Assembly: GCA_020860185.1 (NCBI GenBank)
Contig: JAJBUT010000185.1
Location: 1-34,283 of the forward strand
Direction of reading: 5' to 3'
From: Lachnospiraceae bacterium
GTDB taxonomy: Bacteria; Bacillota; Clostridia; Lachnospirales; Lachnospiraceae
DNA length: 34,283 bases
Position numbers and translations under genes: made by a program. Positions 8,364 through 15,169 of this stretch are shown piece after piece; position 1 is the first letter of the stretch, and every line of letters starts with the position of its first letter. The notes beneath the pieces were generated by a model. It did no database searches and was not told where the DNA came from. It saw only the letters and a list, made by a program, of their open reading frames with translations.

Positions 8364-9515
8364 TCATTCACAAGATTTCTCAAAGGAAACCGTCCCGTCA
8401 TACAGCTTTTTCAGAAAAACAGGTTTTCCGAACAGTCGAATCAGCTGAAGCATCTTGTACGCATAATCTTCACGATCCTTATAATAAATAACCGCTTTTT
8501 TCTTCCCGGTAAAAAGCAGTTTGATCAGTTCATCATCCTCCTCCGGAAAAGAATATCCGAAAAAGTACAGAGTAACCGGTATCTCGATTCCATCCTGATC
8601 CACCGGGCATATCCTTTTCAGATCCGGCATCCCGACAAAATTCATCAGCTTCCGAAAATAGTTTTTCAGATAAATCCACTCCGCGTGATCCTCCGACTCA
8701 TCCGGACTGCCGAGGACAAGATTCACCGGACTGCTGCCCGCCTTTCCCTTTGCGTAAAAAATATGGTCCTCCGGAACACCGTAAAACCGAATCGTATCCG
8801 TATAATTAAAGTTAATGATATAATCCGGATGTATCGCCTCAATCTGAGGAGAAAAAATCCCGATCTCACTCAACAAAACAGCCTCATTCACACCACACGC
8901 TGTCGACACTTCCGCATCTGCGCCGCATGCCGCGGAATGATCCATGCGTACGCCGTCATGCGCCGGCATGGCACAGTTCGTCAGATACAGATCCAGCGCC
9001 TCTGTAAAGCTGTCCAGTTCCCGGCGAACCTCATCCACCACCGCTTTTTTATGCAGCTGCTTTTCCGGCGTGATATACTGCTGCCGGATTTTAAACAGGC
9101 CGCCGGACGGATCATCGTAAATCTGCTCAAAAATCCTCGCGAAATGCTTATATATCTGCAGATCGCTGTAGGTAAACTCTCCAAAGATGATATTATAGCT
9201 GATCAGATCGTATTCCGGATCCTTTTGCTTTTCCAGCACGACATCCTGAAAATGAATCAGCGCGTCCACAATTCTCTGTATTTCCGTATCAAAATAGGAC
9301 CATGTCGGATCCTCCGACATGGTAAAATGAAAATGGCGAAAAAAACCGTTGACATTGCAAAGCTCCGTCAACCGCGTCTCAAACCATCCTCGCTGTTCTT
9401 TTTTCTTCGCGAAAGCTTCCTCCACGCAGCGAACAAAATCCATATAAGCGGTCTTTCGCCCGTGATACAGGTCAAACCCGTTTCCGATTACCAGAATATT
9501 CTGTACATTATTCAT
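8364..9515 (-). CDS. abiH: AbiH-family phage abortive infection protein
   Basis: 383 residues. The N-terminus NILVIGNGFDLYHGRKTAYMDF is the defining AbiH signature (nucleotide-binding-like GNGFD loop). A central INFNYTDT segment and a C-terminal FFGYSFPEEDDELIKLLF block also match the family. AbiH was first known as a lactococcal plasmid system that blocks phage growth; its biochemical activity is not established. It lies 45 bases after deoD and 55 bases before fchA on the same strand, so it could be cotranscribed with either. A ribosome binding site (GAGG) is visible. The 20-base element at 9535-9554 in its leader is nearly identical to one in the leader of the VWA-MoxR-LRR genes. Antiphage function here is inferred from family membership alone. 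Confidence 0.9.
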   Translation of the reverse strand: MNNVQNILVIGNGFDLYHGRKTAYMDFVRCVEEAFAKKKEQRGWFETRLTELCNVNGFFRHFHFTMSEDPTWSYFDTEIQRIVDALIHFQDVVLEKQKDPEYDLISYNIIFGEFTYSDLQIYKHFARIFEQIYDDPSGGLFKIRQQYITPEKQLHKKAVVDEVRRELDSFTEALDLYLTNCAMPAHDGVRMDHSAACGADAEVSTACGVNEAVLLSEIGIFSPQIEAIHPDYIINFNYTDTIRFYGVPEDHIFYAKGKAGSSPVNLVLGSPDESEDHAEWIYLKNYFRKLMNFVGMPDLKRICPVDQDGIEIPVTLYFFGYSFPEEDDELIKLLFTGKKKAVIYYKDREDYAYKMLQLIRLFGKPVFLKKLYDGTVSFEKSCE

Positions 9516-9534
9516 ACTGCCTCATTCCTTCTTT

Positions 9535-9554
9535 GTAACTGTTCAGCATCTTCT
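9535..9554 (-). repeat. Short leader element shared with 15015-15034
   Basis: The 20 bases differ from 15015-15034 at one position only. Both copies lie just upstream of a defence-like gene (abiH here, the VWA gene there). It may be a dispersed genomic repeat rather than a regulon site. Confidence 0.5.
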
Positions 9555-9560
9555 TTCCAT

Positions 9561-10286
9561 TTAGTCAGCATGTCTCCACGCAGTTTCCAGCGCAATCTCC
9601 ATCATCTCATGAAAGGATTCGCGCACCTCCTGAGCGGTAAGCGCCTCCGGCTTAAAGAAATGATCCGAAATCGAGAGGATGCTCAGCGCTTTCTTATGCT
9701 GTGCCAGCGCCTCCAGATACAGTCCGGCCGTCTCCATCTCCACACTGACCATGCCGAGTTCCCTCGCCCGCGTCGGGATATCCGGCTGCGCATTATAAAA
9801 CATATCCGTTGTAAAAACGTTCCCGACTTTGATCTTTGTCCCCCTGTCTTTACAGATCGAGACAGCGTCGTAGAGCATATCGAAATCCGCTGTCGGCGCC
9901 AGCGTTCCCGGGAAATTATAATGGTGGGCAAAATTCGAATTGGTGCATGCGCCCATGGCAATAACGATATCACGGCACTCCATATCGTCCAACAGAGCTC
10001 CCGAAGAACCGACACGGATAATGGCATCCACGCCGTAAAATGTATACAACTCATGCGCGTACAGAACAGCAGACGGTATACCCATTCCGCTTCCCATCAC
10101 GGAAATCCGTTTTCCCCGATAGATCCCCGTATATCCGTACATATTTCTTACTTCGTTGAATAAAACCGGATCCTCAAGATACGTATCCGCGACAAATTTA
10201 GCGCGCAGCGGATCTCCCGGCATAAGCACGACCTTCGCGACCGCATTCTGATCCGCCTCGATGCAGGCTGATGGTGTCTTAAACAT
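9561..10286 (-). CDS. deoD: Purine-nucleoside phosphorylase, DeoD type
   Basis: 241 residues from the ATG at 10286, with a strong AAGGAGGA site 8 bases upstream. An in-frame extension to 10373 would cross the leader hairpins and is not conserved. Family features are VLMPGDPLRAKFVADTYL at the N-terminus, GSGMGIPSA for phosphate binding, RVGSSGAL, and the VSVEMETAGLY motif that contacts the ribose and base. Length fits the hexameric bacterial enzyme. It cleaves purine (deoxy)nucleosides with phosphate to base and (deoxy)ribose-1-phosphate in nucleoside salvage. It sits between an LRR/MoxR/VWA cluster and abiH but has its own likely promoter at 10403-10411. The enzyme looks intact, so a housekeeping role is the default view. 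Confidence 0.96.
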   Translation of the reverse strand: MFKTPSACIEADQNAVAKVVLMPGDPLRAKFVADTYLEDPVLFNEVRNMYGYTGIYRGKRISVMGSGMGIPSAVLYAHELYTFYGVDAIIRVGSSGALLDDMECRDIVIAMGACTNSNFAHHYNFPGTLAPTADFDMLYDAVSICKDRGTKIKVGNVFTTDMFYNAQPDIPTRARELGMVSVEMETAGLYLEALAQHKKALSILSISDHFFKPEALTAQEVRESFHEMMEIALETAWRHAD

Positions 10287-10330
10287 AATCTGTATCCTCC
10301 TTAAAATATATAAGCGTGCATATTCAGTAT

Positions 10331-10399
10331 ATCGTGATTTCATCACGATAACTTCTCCGCTCGCCAAATCCACGCAAGCATGGATTCTCCTCGCTTGCG
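10331..10399 (-). promoter_or_regulatory. Structured deoD leader with competing hairpins
   Basis: Three inverted repeats are packed here. CGCAAGC/GCTTGCG (10373-10379 with 10393-10399) overlaps AATCCA/TGGATT (10367-10372 with 10381-10386), so only one can form at a time. ATCGTGA/TCACGAT (10331-10337 with 10343-10349) forms a compact third hairpin 45 bases before the start codon. The first may also serve as a terminator for the LRR gene ending at 10426. Confidence 0.5.
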
Positions 10400-10402
10400 C
10401 TC

Positions 10403-10411
10403 ATTATATCA
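10403..10411 (-). promoter_or_regulatory. Extended -10 promoter candidate for deoD
   Basis: On the minus strand TGATATAAT gives a consensus TATAAT (10403-10408) with an upstream TG. The -35 region is weak (TTTAAA near 10425-10430). Transcription would start near 10396 and give a leader of about 110 bases. Confidence 0.5.
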
Positions 10412-10425
10412 TACTCCTGTCTGTT

Positions 10426-12030
10426 TTAAAGGGAAAAATCAAACATGCTGTACGAAGAAAAATGTTCTTTTTTATAATTCAGCAGAAATCCCGTAAATTT
10501 CGCCTGTCCGGCACGGCCAAAGAGTTCCAGACTCTCCTCGATATTATCCTCCGTAAAAAATCCGAGCTCCGTCAGCTGCGCCAGCTGTTCCATGTTCTGT
10601 GATTTCTGAATACACTGCAGAATATCCATGAGACGATCCGCGACAAAGGAGCGGTATCTGTCCGCAGAATCGGCATCCAGAAATGCCGGATACTTTAACC
10701 TGCAGCAGGCCATGCCGCATCGGTCCAGAAGATTTAAATACGTGTCAAACAGAGCGTCATATCCTCTGTAATCATATATATATCCCTCAAAGGGATCGGA
10801 ACGGGAGGTCTGTTTCACATGTGAGGGAGCGGTATACGCAAAAATGTTCCATTTTTCCGGCATGGCAAACGGATCAAAGGCATGATCCGCCGCTCCCCGC
10901 GTCATTTCCGCTTCACGGGAATAAAACAATCCGACAACCTCATCCTTCCGGTACACCGGCTGCGCGGGTACATAAATCACCGCGCCGGTCTCTTCCAGTT
11001 CCAGCCGTTCCAGCTCCTTGCATTCCCGGAAGGCATCCGGTCCGACATCCTTCACAGAAACAGGAAAAAAACAGCTTCGCAGGGCCGCACGGCGAAAGGC
11101 TTCCGGCAAAATCCGACTCACGTCCCCCGGAATCCGGTACTCCCGTCCCCGGCCAAAATACTTCACCAGATATCTGTCCTTATCATTCCCGATTTCGAAC
11201 AAGGCATCCGCATCAGCCATAAAATGTGCATTCCCATCAGCCACGGTAATACATTCCAGGCCGCGCAGTTCCTCGCTCCATCCGAATGTATCCGACAGAG
11301 CACAGCAGCCGATTTTTTCCACCGAGGCAGGCAGATGCAACTGTCTCAGACAGATGCAGTGGCTGAACGCGTTAGCACCAATCTCGCGGACTCCCTCCCG
11401 CAATATCACTTCCGATAAATTCTGACATCCTTCAAAAGCCGCTTCACCAATCGTATGTACGGAAGACGGCAGGATCACCCTGCGGAGCACCGCATTACCG
11501 GACAGCGCATTCTCACCGATCACTGTCGTCCCATCCGGGATCTCATACTCTGTCCGTTCCTCTGTCTGACGGGCAGTCAACAGTTCCGTCTCTGATCCCT
11601 CTCTCCGGTACAGACAGAATTCATCCGTGAAAAAATACGGATTCCCGGTCGCCACATGAAAGCGGACCGTACTCAGTTCCCAGGGATTTTCGCTCACCTT
11701 CAACGAAGGCGGCAGCGTCAGTTCCTCCAGAGGTGTCAGAAAAAAAGCATCTCTCCCAATCCATTCCAGCCCGTCAGGCAGAAGCAGTTCCGTCAGACTG
11801 ATACACATACGAAACGCACCGTTTCCGATCCGGCGAACGGTCGACGGAACCTCGATCCGGCTGAGCTGCGCGCCGTTCTCCGAGAAAGCCTCTCCGCCGA
11901 TCTCCGTCACCGGAAGACCGTTGATATGCGAAGGAATGCTCAGGGAGAGTTCGGGCAGATCATCCGGAAAATAGCCTGTAATCACAATTCCTGTCTGAAT
12001 CGGGTCATAACTGTAATTTTTGTACCGCAT
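10426..12030 (-). CDS. BspA-type leucine-rich repeat protein, intracellular
   Basis: 534 residues. Repeats of the LRR_5/BspA type run from about 20 to 110 and from 160 to 350, with units such as IEVPSTVRRIGNGAF, VILPSSVHTIGEAAF and LHLPASVEKIGCCAL. The C-terminal 180 residues are not repetitive and end in a helical segment (LGFFTEDNIEESLELFGRA) that I do not recognise. There is no signal peptide or wall anchor, unlike most BspA surface proteins, so it should act in the cytoplasm. Its start overlaps the end of the MoxR-type ATPase gene by 26 bases, which argues for coupled translation and a shared function. A plausible role is target recognition or scaffolding for the ATPase/VWA pair. That role is inference. 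Confidence 0.88.
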   Translation of the reverse strand: MRYKNYSYDPIQTGIVITGYFPDDLPELSLSIPSHINGLPVTEIGGEAFSENGAQLSRIEVPSTVRRIGNGAFRMCISLTELLLPDGLEWIGRDAFFLTPLEELTLPPSLKVSENPWELSTVRFHVATGNPYFFTDEFCLYRREGSETELLTARQTEERTEYEIPDGTTVIGENALSGNAVLRRVILPSSVHTIGEAAFEGCQNLSEVILREGVREIGANAFSHCICLRQLHLPASVEKIGCCALSDTFGWSEELRGLECITVADGNAHFMADADALFEIGNDKDRYLVKYFGRGREYRIPGDVSRILPEAFRRAALRSCFFPVSVKDVGPDAFRECKELERLELEETGAVIYVPAQPVYRKDEVVGLFYSREAEMTRGAADHAFDPFAMPEKWNIFAYTAPSHVKQTSRSDPFEGYIYDYRGYDALFDTYLNLLDRCGMACCRLKYPAFLDADSADRYRSFVADRLMDILQCIQKSQNMEQLAQLTELGFFTEDNIEESLELFGRAGQAKFTGFLLNYKKEHFSSYSMFDFSL

Positions 12031-13528
12031 TCTCTATTTCCTGCTGTCTCTCATAAATCTGAAACTTTTTATTATATTTCTCATACTCCTCACAGCCGCA
12101 GCGTGCGATAAACGCCGCACTGTTGTAGTTCACGGTGAGATCGGTCACCAGAACAAGCATCTCGTTCCCCGCGCCGAAAGTCTTCTCTACGAAGGAAAAC
12201 AGATTGGACAGCTTTTCTCTGATTCCGGCGCGCACCGCCTTCATCTGCGCCACTTCTCCGTCAAAACGCTCCCTGATCAGATCGATCACGTCCTTCGGCC
12301 GGGTCACACGCCTCATATGAATCGCTTTGGCATCCCGGTGCAATGCCTCGATCACCATCTGAATTTCTTTTTTCTCAATCTCACTGAGGGAACCGGCTTC
12401 ATCCTCACATACAATCCGGCTTTCCAGAAACTCCCACTTTGTCCGCAGAATATCCAGACAACTCTCCATATCCCACTGTTTTAAATCCTCAAGCTCATTT
12501 TTCACCTCTTTCAGTGTCAGCAGCTGCTTTCGCAGTGCATCCTCAAGCTGGATGTTATCCCGTATCTCCATCTGTATCGCATCCAGTAACAGTCCGACCA
12601 GAGAAAGCCGCTCGTCAAATCCCGCCTTTTTTGCCCTGTTGTACACATCCGCGCCGGCCTGGCCGGACAGGATCTGATGCACACGGTAATCCTTTTTATA
12701 CTTTTGATACAGATCGTAGTAAGCGGCAAACTCCCGGCAGATCCGTTTATTGCGAAGATACTGACCGACCAGTATCTCATCCACCTCAAAATCATTCTCC
12801 TCATACAGATAAATCGTCTCCGACAGATCCTCCCAGCCACGGGCCGTCACATAGGATTTGCCGTCCACCGTGTTCTCGATCACATAAAAGTCATTCTTTT
12901 TGACATCCAGATAAGTGATAACAGATCCGTGAATCCCCCGGTTGACCGCATAATTTCTCCATGTATCGTAATCCGCTTCAACCTCCAGCAGCTTCATCCG
13001 ATCCATCGTCACCACGTCAAACTCCCGGACGGAACGGTTGAACTGGGGCGGATTTCCCGCCGTGGCCACCACCCATCCCTCAGGCACGCGATGCTTTCCG
13101 AATGTCTTGTACTGCAGGAACTGCAGCATGGAAGGAGCAAGTGTCTCTGAAACACAGTTGATCTCATCCAGAAAAAGGATGCCCTCCTGCTTGCCGGTTT
13201 TCTCCATCATCTCATACACAGAAGCAATAATTTCACTCATCGTATACTCGGACACGTCAAATTCTGTTCCGCCGTAATTCTTATGGCTGATAAACGGAAG
13301 TCCCAGCGCACTCTGTCTGGTGTGATGTGTCATAGAATAGGACACCAGCGCGAGATTCATCTCCTCAGCGATCTGTTCCATGATCGCAGTCTTGCCGATT
13401 CCCGGTGCGCCGAGCAGGAAAACCGGGCGCTGCCGCGCGATCGGTATACGGTAATTACCGTAAGGATCCTTCTCCAGGTATATTTTTACTGCCTTTTCAA
13501 TCTGTTCCTTTGCTTCCTGTATATTCAT
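12005..13528 (-). CDS. MoxR-type AAA+ ATPase
   Basis: 507 residues. Walker A is GAPGIGKT (40-47), Walker B ILFLDE (117-122), sensor 1 lies in ATAGNPP (Asn159), and an arginine finger is likely at Arg177 in TMDRMK. This arrangement is that of MoxR/RavA ATPases, which work with VWA-domain proteins as chaperone-like remodelling machines. The C-terminal ~250 residues are helical and charged and have no motif I recognise. The gene begins 9 bases after the VWA gene and its end overlaps the LRR gene, so the three form an obvious operon. Substrate unknown. An ordinary cofactor-insertion role seems less likely, because no metalloenzyme is encoded nearby. Confidence 0.93.
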   Translation of the reverse strand: MNIQEAKEQIEKAVKIYLEKDPYGNYRIPIARQRPVFLLGAPGIGKTAIMEQIAEEMNLALVSYSMTHHTRQSALGLPFISHKNYGGTEFDVSEYTMSEIIASVYEMMEKTGKQEGILFLDEINCVSETLAPSMLQFLQYKTFGKHRVPEGWVVATAGNPPQFNRSVREFDVVTMDRMKLLEVEADYDTWRNYAVNRGIHGSVITYLDVKKNDFYVIENTVDGKSYVTARGWEDLSETIYLYEENDFEVDEILVGQYLRNKRICREFAAYYDLYQKYKKDYRVHQILSGQAGADVYNRAKKAGFDERLSLVGLLLDAIQMEIRDNIQLEDALRKQLLTLKEVKNELEDLKQWDMESCLDILRTKWEFLESRIVCEDEAGSLSEIEKKEIQMVIEALHRDAKAIHMRRVTRPKDVIDLIRERFDGEVAQMKAVRAGIREKLSNLFSFVEKTFGAGNEMLVLVTDLTVNYNSAAFIARCGCEEYEKYNKKFQIYERQQEIENAVQKLQL

Positions 13529-13537
13529 AACCCTCTC

Positions 13538-14983
13538 CTATATCTCATCTTCACGAAGTACAAGCCGGATTGCCCAGGGCGGTGTCTCCGGGACTGCAAA
13601 ACCATCTTCAATAAAAACAAAGGCAGTCTCATAATCCGGCGCACGCTCCGGGAAAGTCCCCTTCCCATCGGTGAAATAAATAAGTCCGCGCAGATTCTGG
13701 AACTCATGCCGGTCGATCAGACTGTCCACATATTCAAACACCGGCCGAAAATCCGTCCCGCCAAAGCCGGAGAGCTGCACATCCTGCATATAGGCGTCAA
13801 ACTCCTCGTCCGTCGTCACCTTTACATCCCGCTGGATTTTGGAATCGCACTGAATAATATGGATATTTACCCTTTTAAAATAGCTCTCCGTATTTTTCAG
13901 AATATCATATGTCTTACGCAAAAACCGTTCCACAGTGGCTCCCTGGCAGGAGCCTGATGTATCCAGCGCGATGACAAACTCACGGATACGCTTCGTCTCC
14001 CGGTACTCCAGCGGCTCCACCAGCGGCATATTCTCATACAGCTTCAGCCCGTAGGTATAATAGATATAATCAAACTCATCATCGTTGATATGCATCTCCT
14101 CGCCGAGTACCGCAAACTTTTTCAGAAACTCACCGTAATCGTACCTCTCGCGCAATGTCTCCTGCAGATTCCACAGGAGGCTGCCGGCGCCGAAGCCCTG
14201 CTCTCTGGAAAACGTCTCAATATCCAGCTTCGCATGCTGACTGACATCCGTCCAGTCGTCCTGAGTCTGTCCGACCAGCGCCTCATCGATATCCTCCGAC
14301 TGTTCGCCCTCCTCGCCGGTATCCGCCTCATGGCATCCGACCATGGCTGTCCTTGTGTCGGTGGTCAGCGTATCACCCGTCCGATCCGCTGCATCTGTCT
14401 CCTTTTTTGGAATCCAGTGCAGATGATCGTCCTGCTCAAACAGCCCTGCCAGCTGCAGATAAACCTCCGCCTTCTCCGGCGTATCCAGCAAAAAACGATA
14501 GATGCGCTCAGCGGTCAGAACCGGGATGTCCTTCTCCAGGCGTTTCAGTTCTCTCTCCCGTTTTTTATCGTCATCAAGCCGAACCTCCTTCAGCTGCAGA
14601 TCGAGAATCGCCTTCTCCACTGCTATGTCGCCGGCCAGATCCCAACACGCGCGATCAAGCTTCTCATACTGAAACGGATGGCTGAAAATACAGTGAAAGA
14701 TCATGTGGAGAAATGCTCTCGTGCAACGGTTCTTCTCCTGCTGAAAGGAGTGCAGCACATGATCCGTATTGTAATAGATCTCCCTCCCGTTCACACCGTA
14801 GGTCGCGACCGTATCCGCCGGTATCATCGGCATGCGAAACAACGCCCGATCCAGAAAGCGCATGGAGACCATCAGCTGATCACGGGCAAAAGTCATAATC
14901 TCAGCTGCCAGTTCTCTGTGTTTTGCCTTCTCTGTGTCCTGCGCTTCCATGATGTCGCGCACTTCCTCTGTCATCTTCGGCAT
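13538..14983 (-). CDS. VWA-like protein with degenerate metallopeptidase-like N-domain (DUF2201 type)
   Basis: 481 residues. The C-terminal VWA domain has a complete MIDAS: DTSGS (341-345), GGTD (Thr410-Asp411) and FTDG (Asp439). The N-terminal domain (about 20-190) matches the putative metallopeptidase domain that precedes VWA in the DUF2201 family. Its helix reads FLHMIFHCIFSH (91-102): the two His are there but the Glu of a true HExxH is Met, so zinc hydrolysis is doubtful. An acidic linker (220-245) joins the domains. The gene is first in the operon with the MoxR ATPase (9 bases downstream) and the LRR protein. The start at 14983 has GGAG 13 bases upstream; ATG at 14974 has none. Likely the metal-dependent adaptor or effector of the ATPase. 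Confidence 0.9.
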   Translation of the reverse strand: MPKMTEEVRDIMEAQDTEKAKHRELAAEIMTFARDQLMVSMRFLDRALFRMPMIPADTVATYGVNGREIYYNTDHVLHSFQQEKNRCTRAFLHMIFHCIFSHPFQYEKLDRACWDLAGDIAVEKAILDLQLKEVRLDDDKKRERELKRLEKDIPVLTAERIYRFLLDTPEKAEVYLQLAGLFEQDDHLHWIPKKETDAADRTGDTLTTDTRTAMVGCHEADTGEEGEQSEDIDEALVGQTQDDWTDVSQHAKLDIETFSREQGFGAGSLLWNLQETLRERYDYGEFLKKFAVLGEEMHINDDEFDYIYYTYGLKLYENMPLVEPLEYRETKRIREFVIALDTSGSCQGATVERFLRKTYDILKNTESYFKRVNIHIIQCDSKIQRDVKVTTDEEFDAYMQDVQLSGFGGTDFRPVFEYVDSLIDRHEFQNLRGLIYFTDGKGTFPERAPDYETAFVFIEDGFAVPETPPWAIRLVLREDEI

Positions 14984-15014
14984 ATCTATCGCGCGTCTCC
15001 CGTGTCTGTCTTTC

Positions 15015-15041
15015 GTAACTGCTCAGCATCTTCTCAGTTAC
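15015..15041 (-). repeat. Leader hairpin containing the element shared with 9535-9554
   Basis: GTAACTG (15015-15021) and CAGTTAC (15035-15041) can pair. Bases 15015-15034 match 9535-9554 at 19 of 20 positions. It lies 32 bases upstream of the VWA start codon. Confidence 0.5.
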
Positions 15042-15097
15042 TGTCTTTCTATGTCACTATCACAGCTTACCACAAAGTAATGCTCTAATCAAGCAAA

Positions 15098-15136
15098 TCA
15101 CCGGACAAAAAGTCGAATGGCTTTTATGTCCGGTGA
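15098..15136 (-). terminator. Long hairpin after ppk1, inside the VWA-operon leader
   Basis: TCACCGGACA (15098-15107) pairs with TGTCCGGTGA (15127-15136), and AAAAG (15108-15112) pairs with CTTTT (15121-15125), leaving an 8-base loop and one bulge. It lies 33 bases after the ppk1 stop. The following minus-strand bases are TTTGCTTGATT, a weak U-tract. Because a promoter lies just upstream, it may terminate ppk1 transcripts, attenuate the VWA operon, or both. Confidence 0.65.
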
Positions 15137-15145
15137 TACATACTC

Positions 15146-15154
15146 ATTATAACA
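15146..15154 (-). promoter_or_regulatory. Extended -10 promoter candidate for the VWA-MoxR-LRR operon
   Basis: The minus strand reads TGTTATAAT: consensus TATAAT at 15146-15151 preceded by TG. No good -35 is seen. It would give a leader of about 155 bases with two hairpins before the VWA start codon. Confidence 0.5.
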
Positions 15155-15169
15155 CGAATCCCGCCGTGC

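Noticed and set aside
7682-8401. Longer start for the cyclodeaminase gene at 8401
   Set aside because: The extra 31 residues overlap the end of abiH and precede the conserved family start; the ATG at 8308 has a proper ribosome site.
8334-10163. 609-codon open frame on the plus strand
   Set aside because: It lies antisense to abiH and deoD, both of which have firm family motifs; its product is rich in Arg, His and Ile with no domain and it lacks a ribosome site.
14090-15088. 332-codon open frame on the plus strand
   Set aside because: Antisense to the VWA gene and its leader; no domain.
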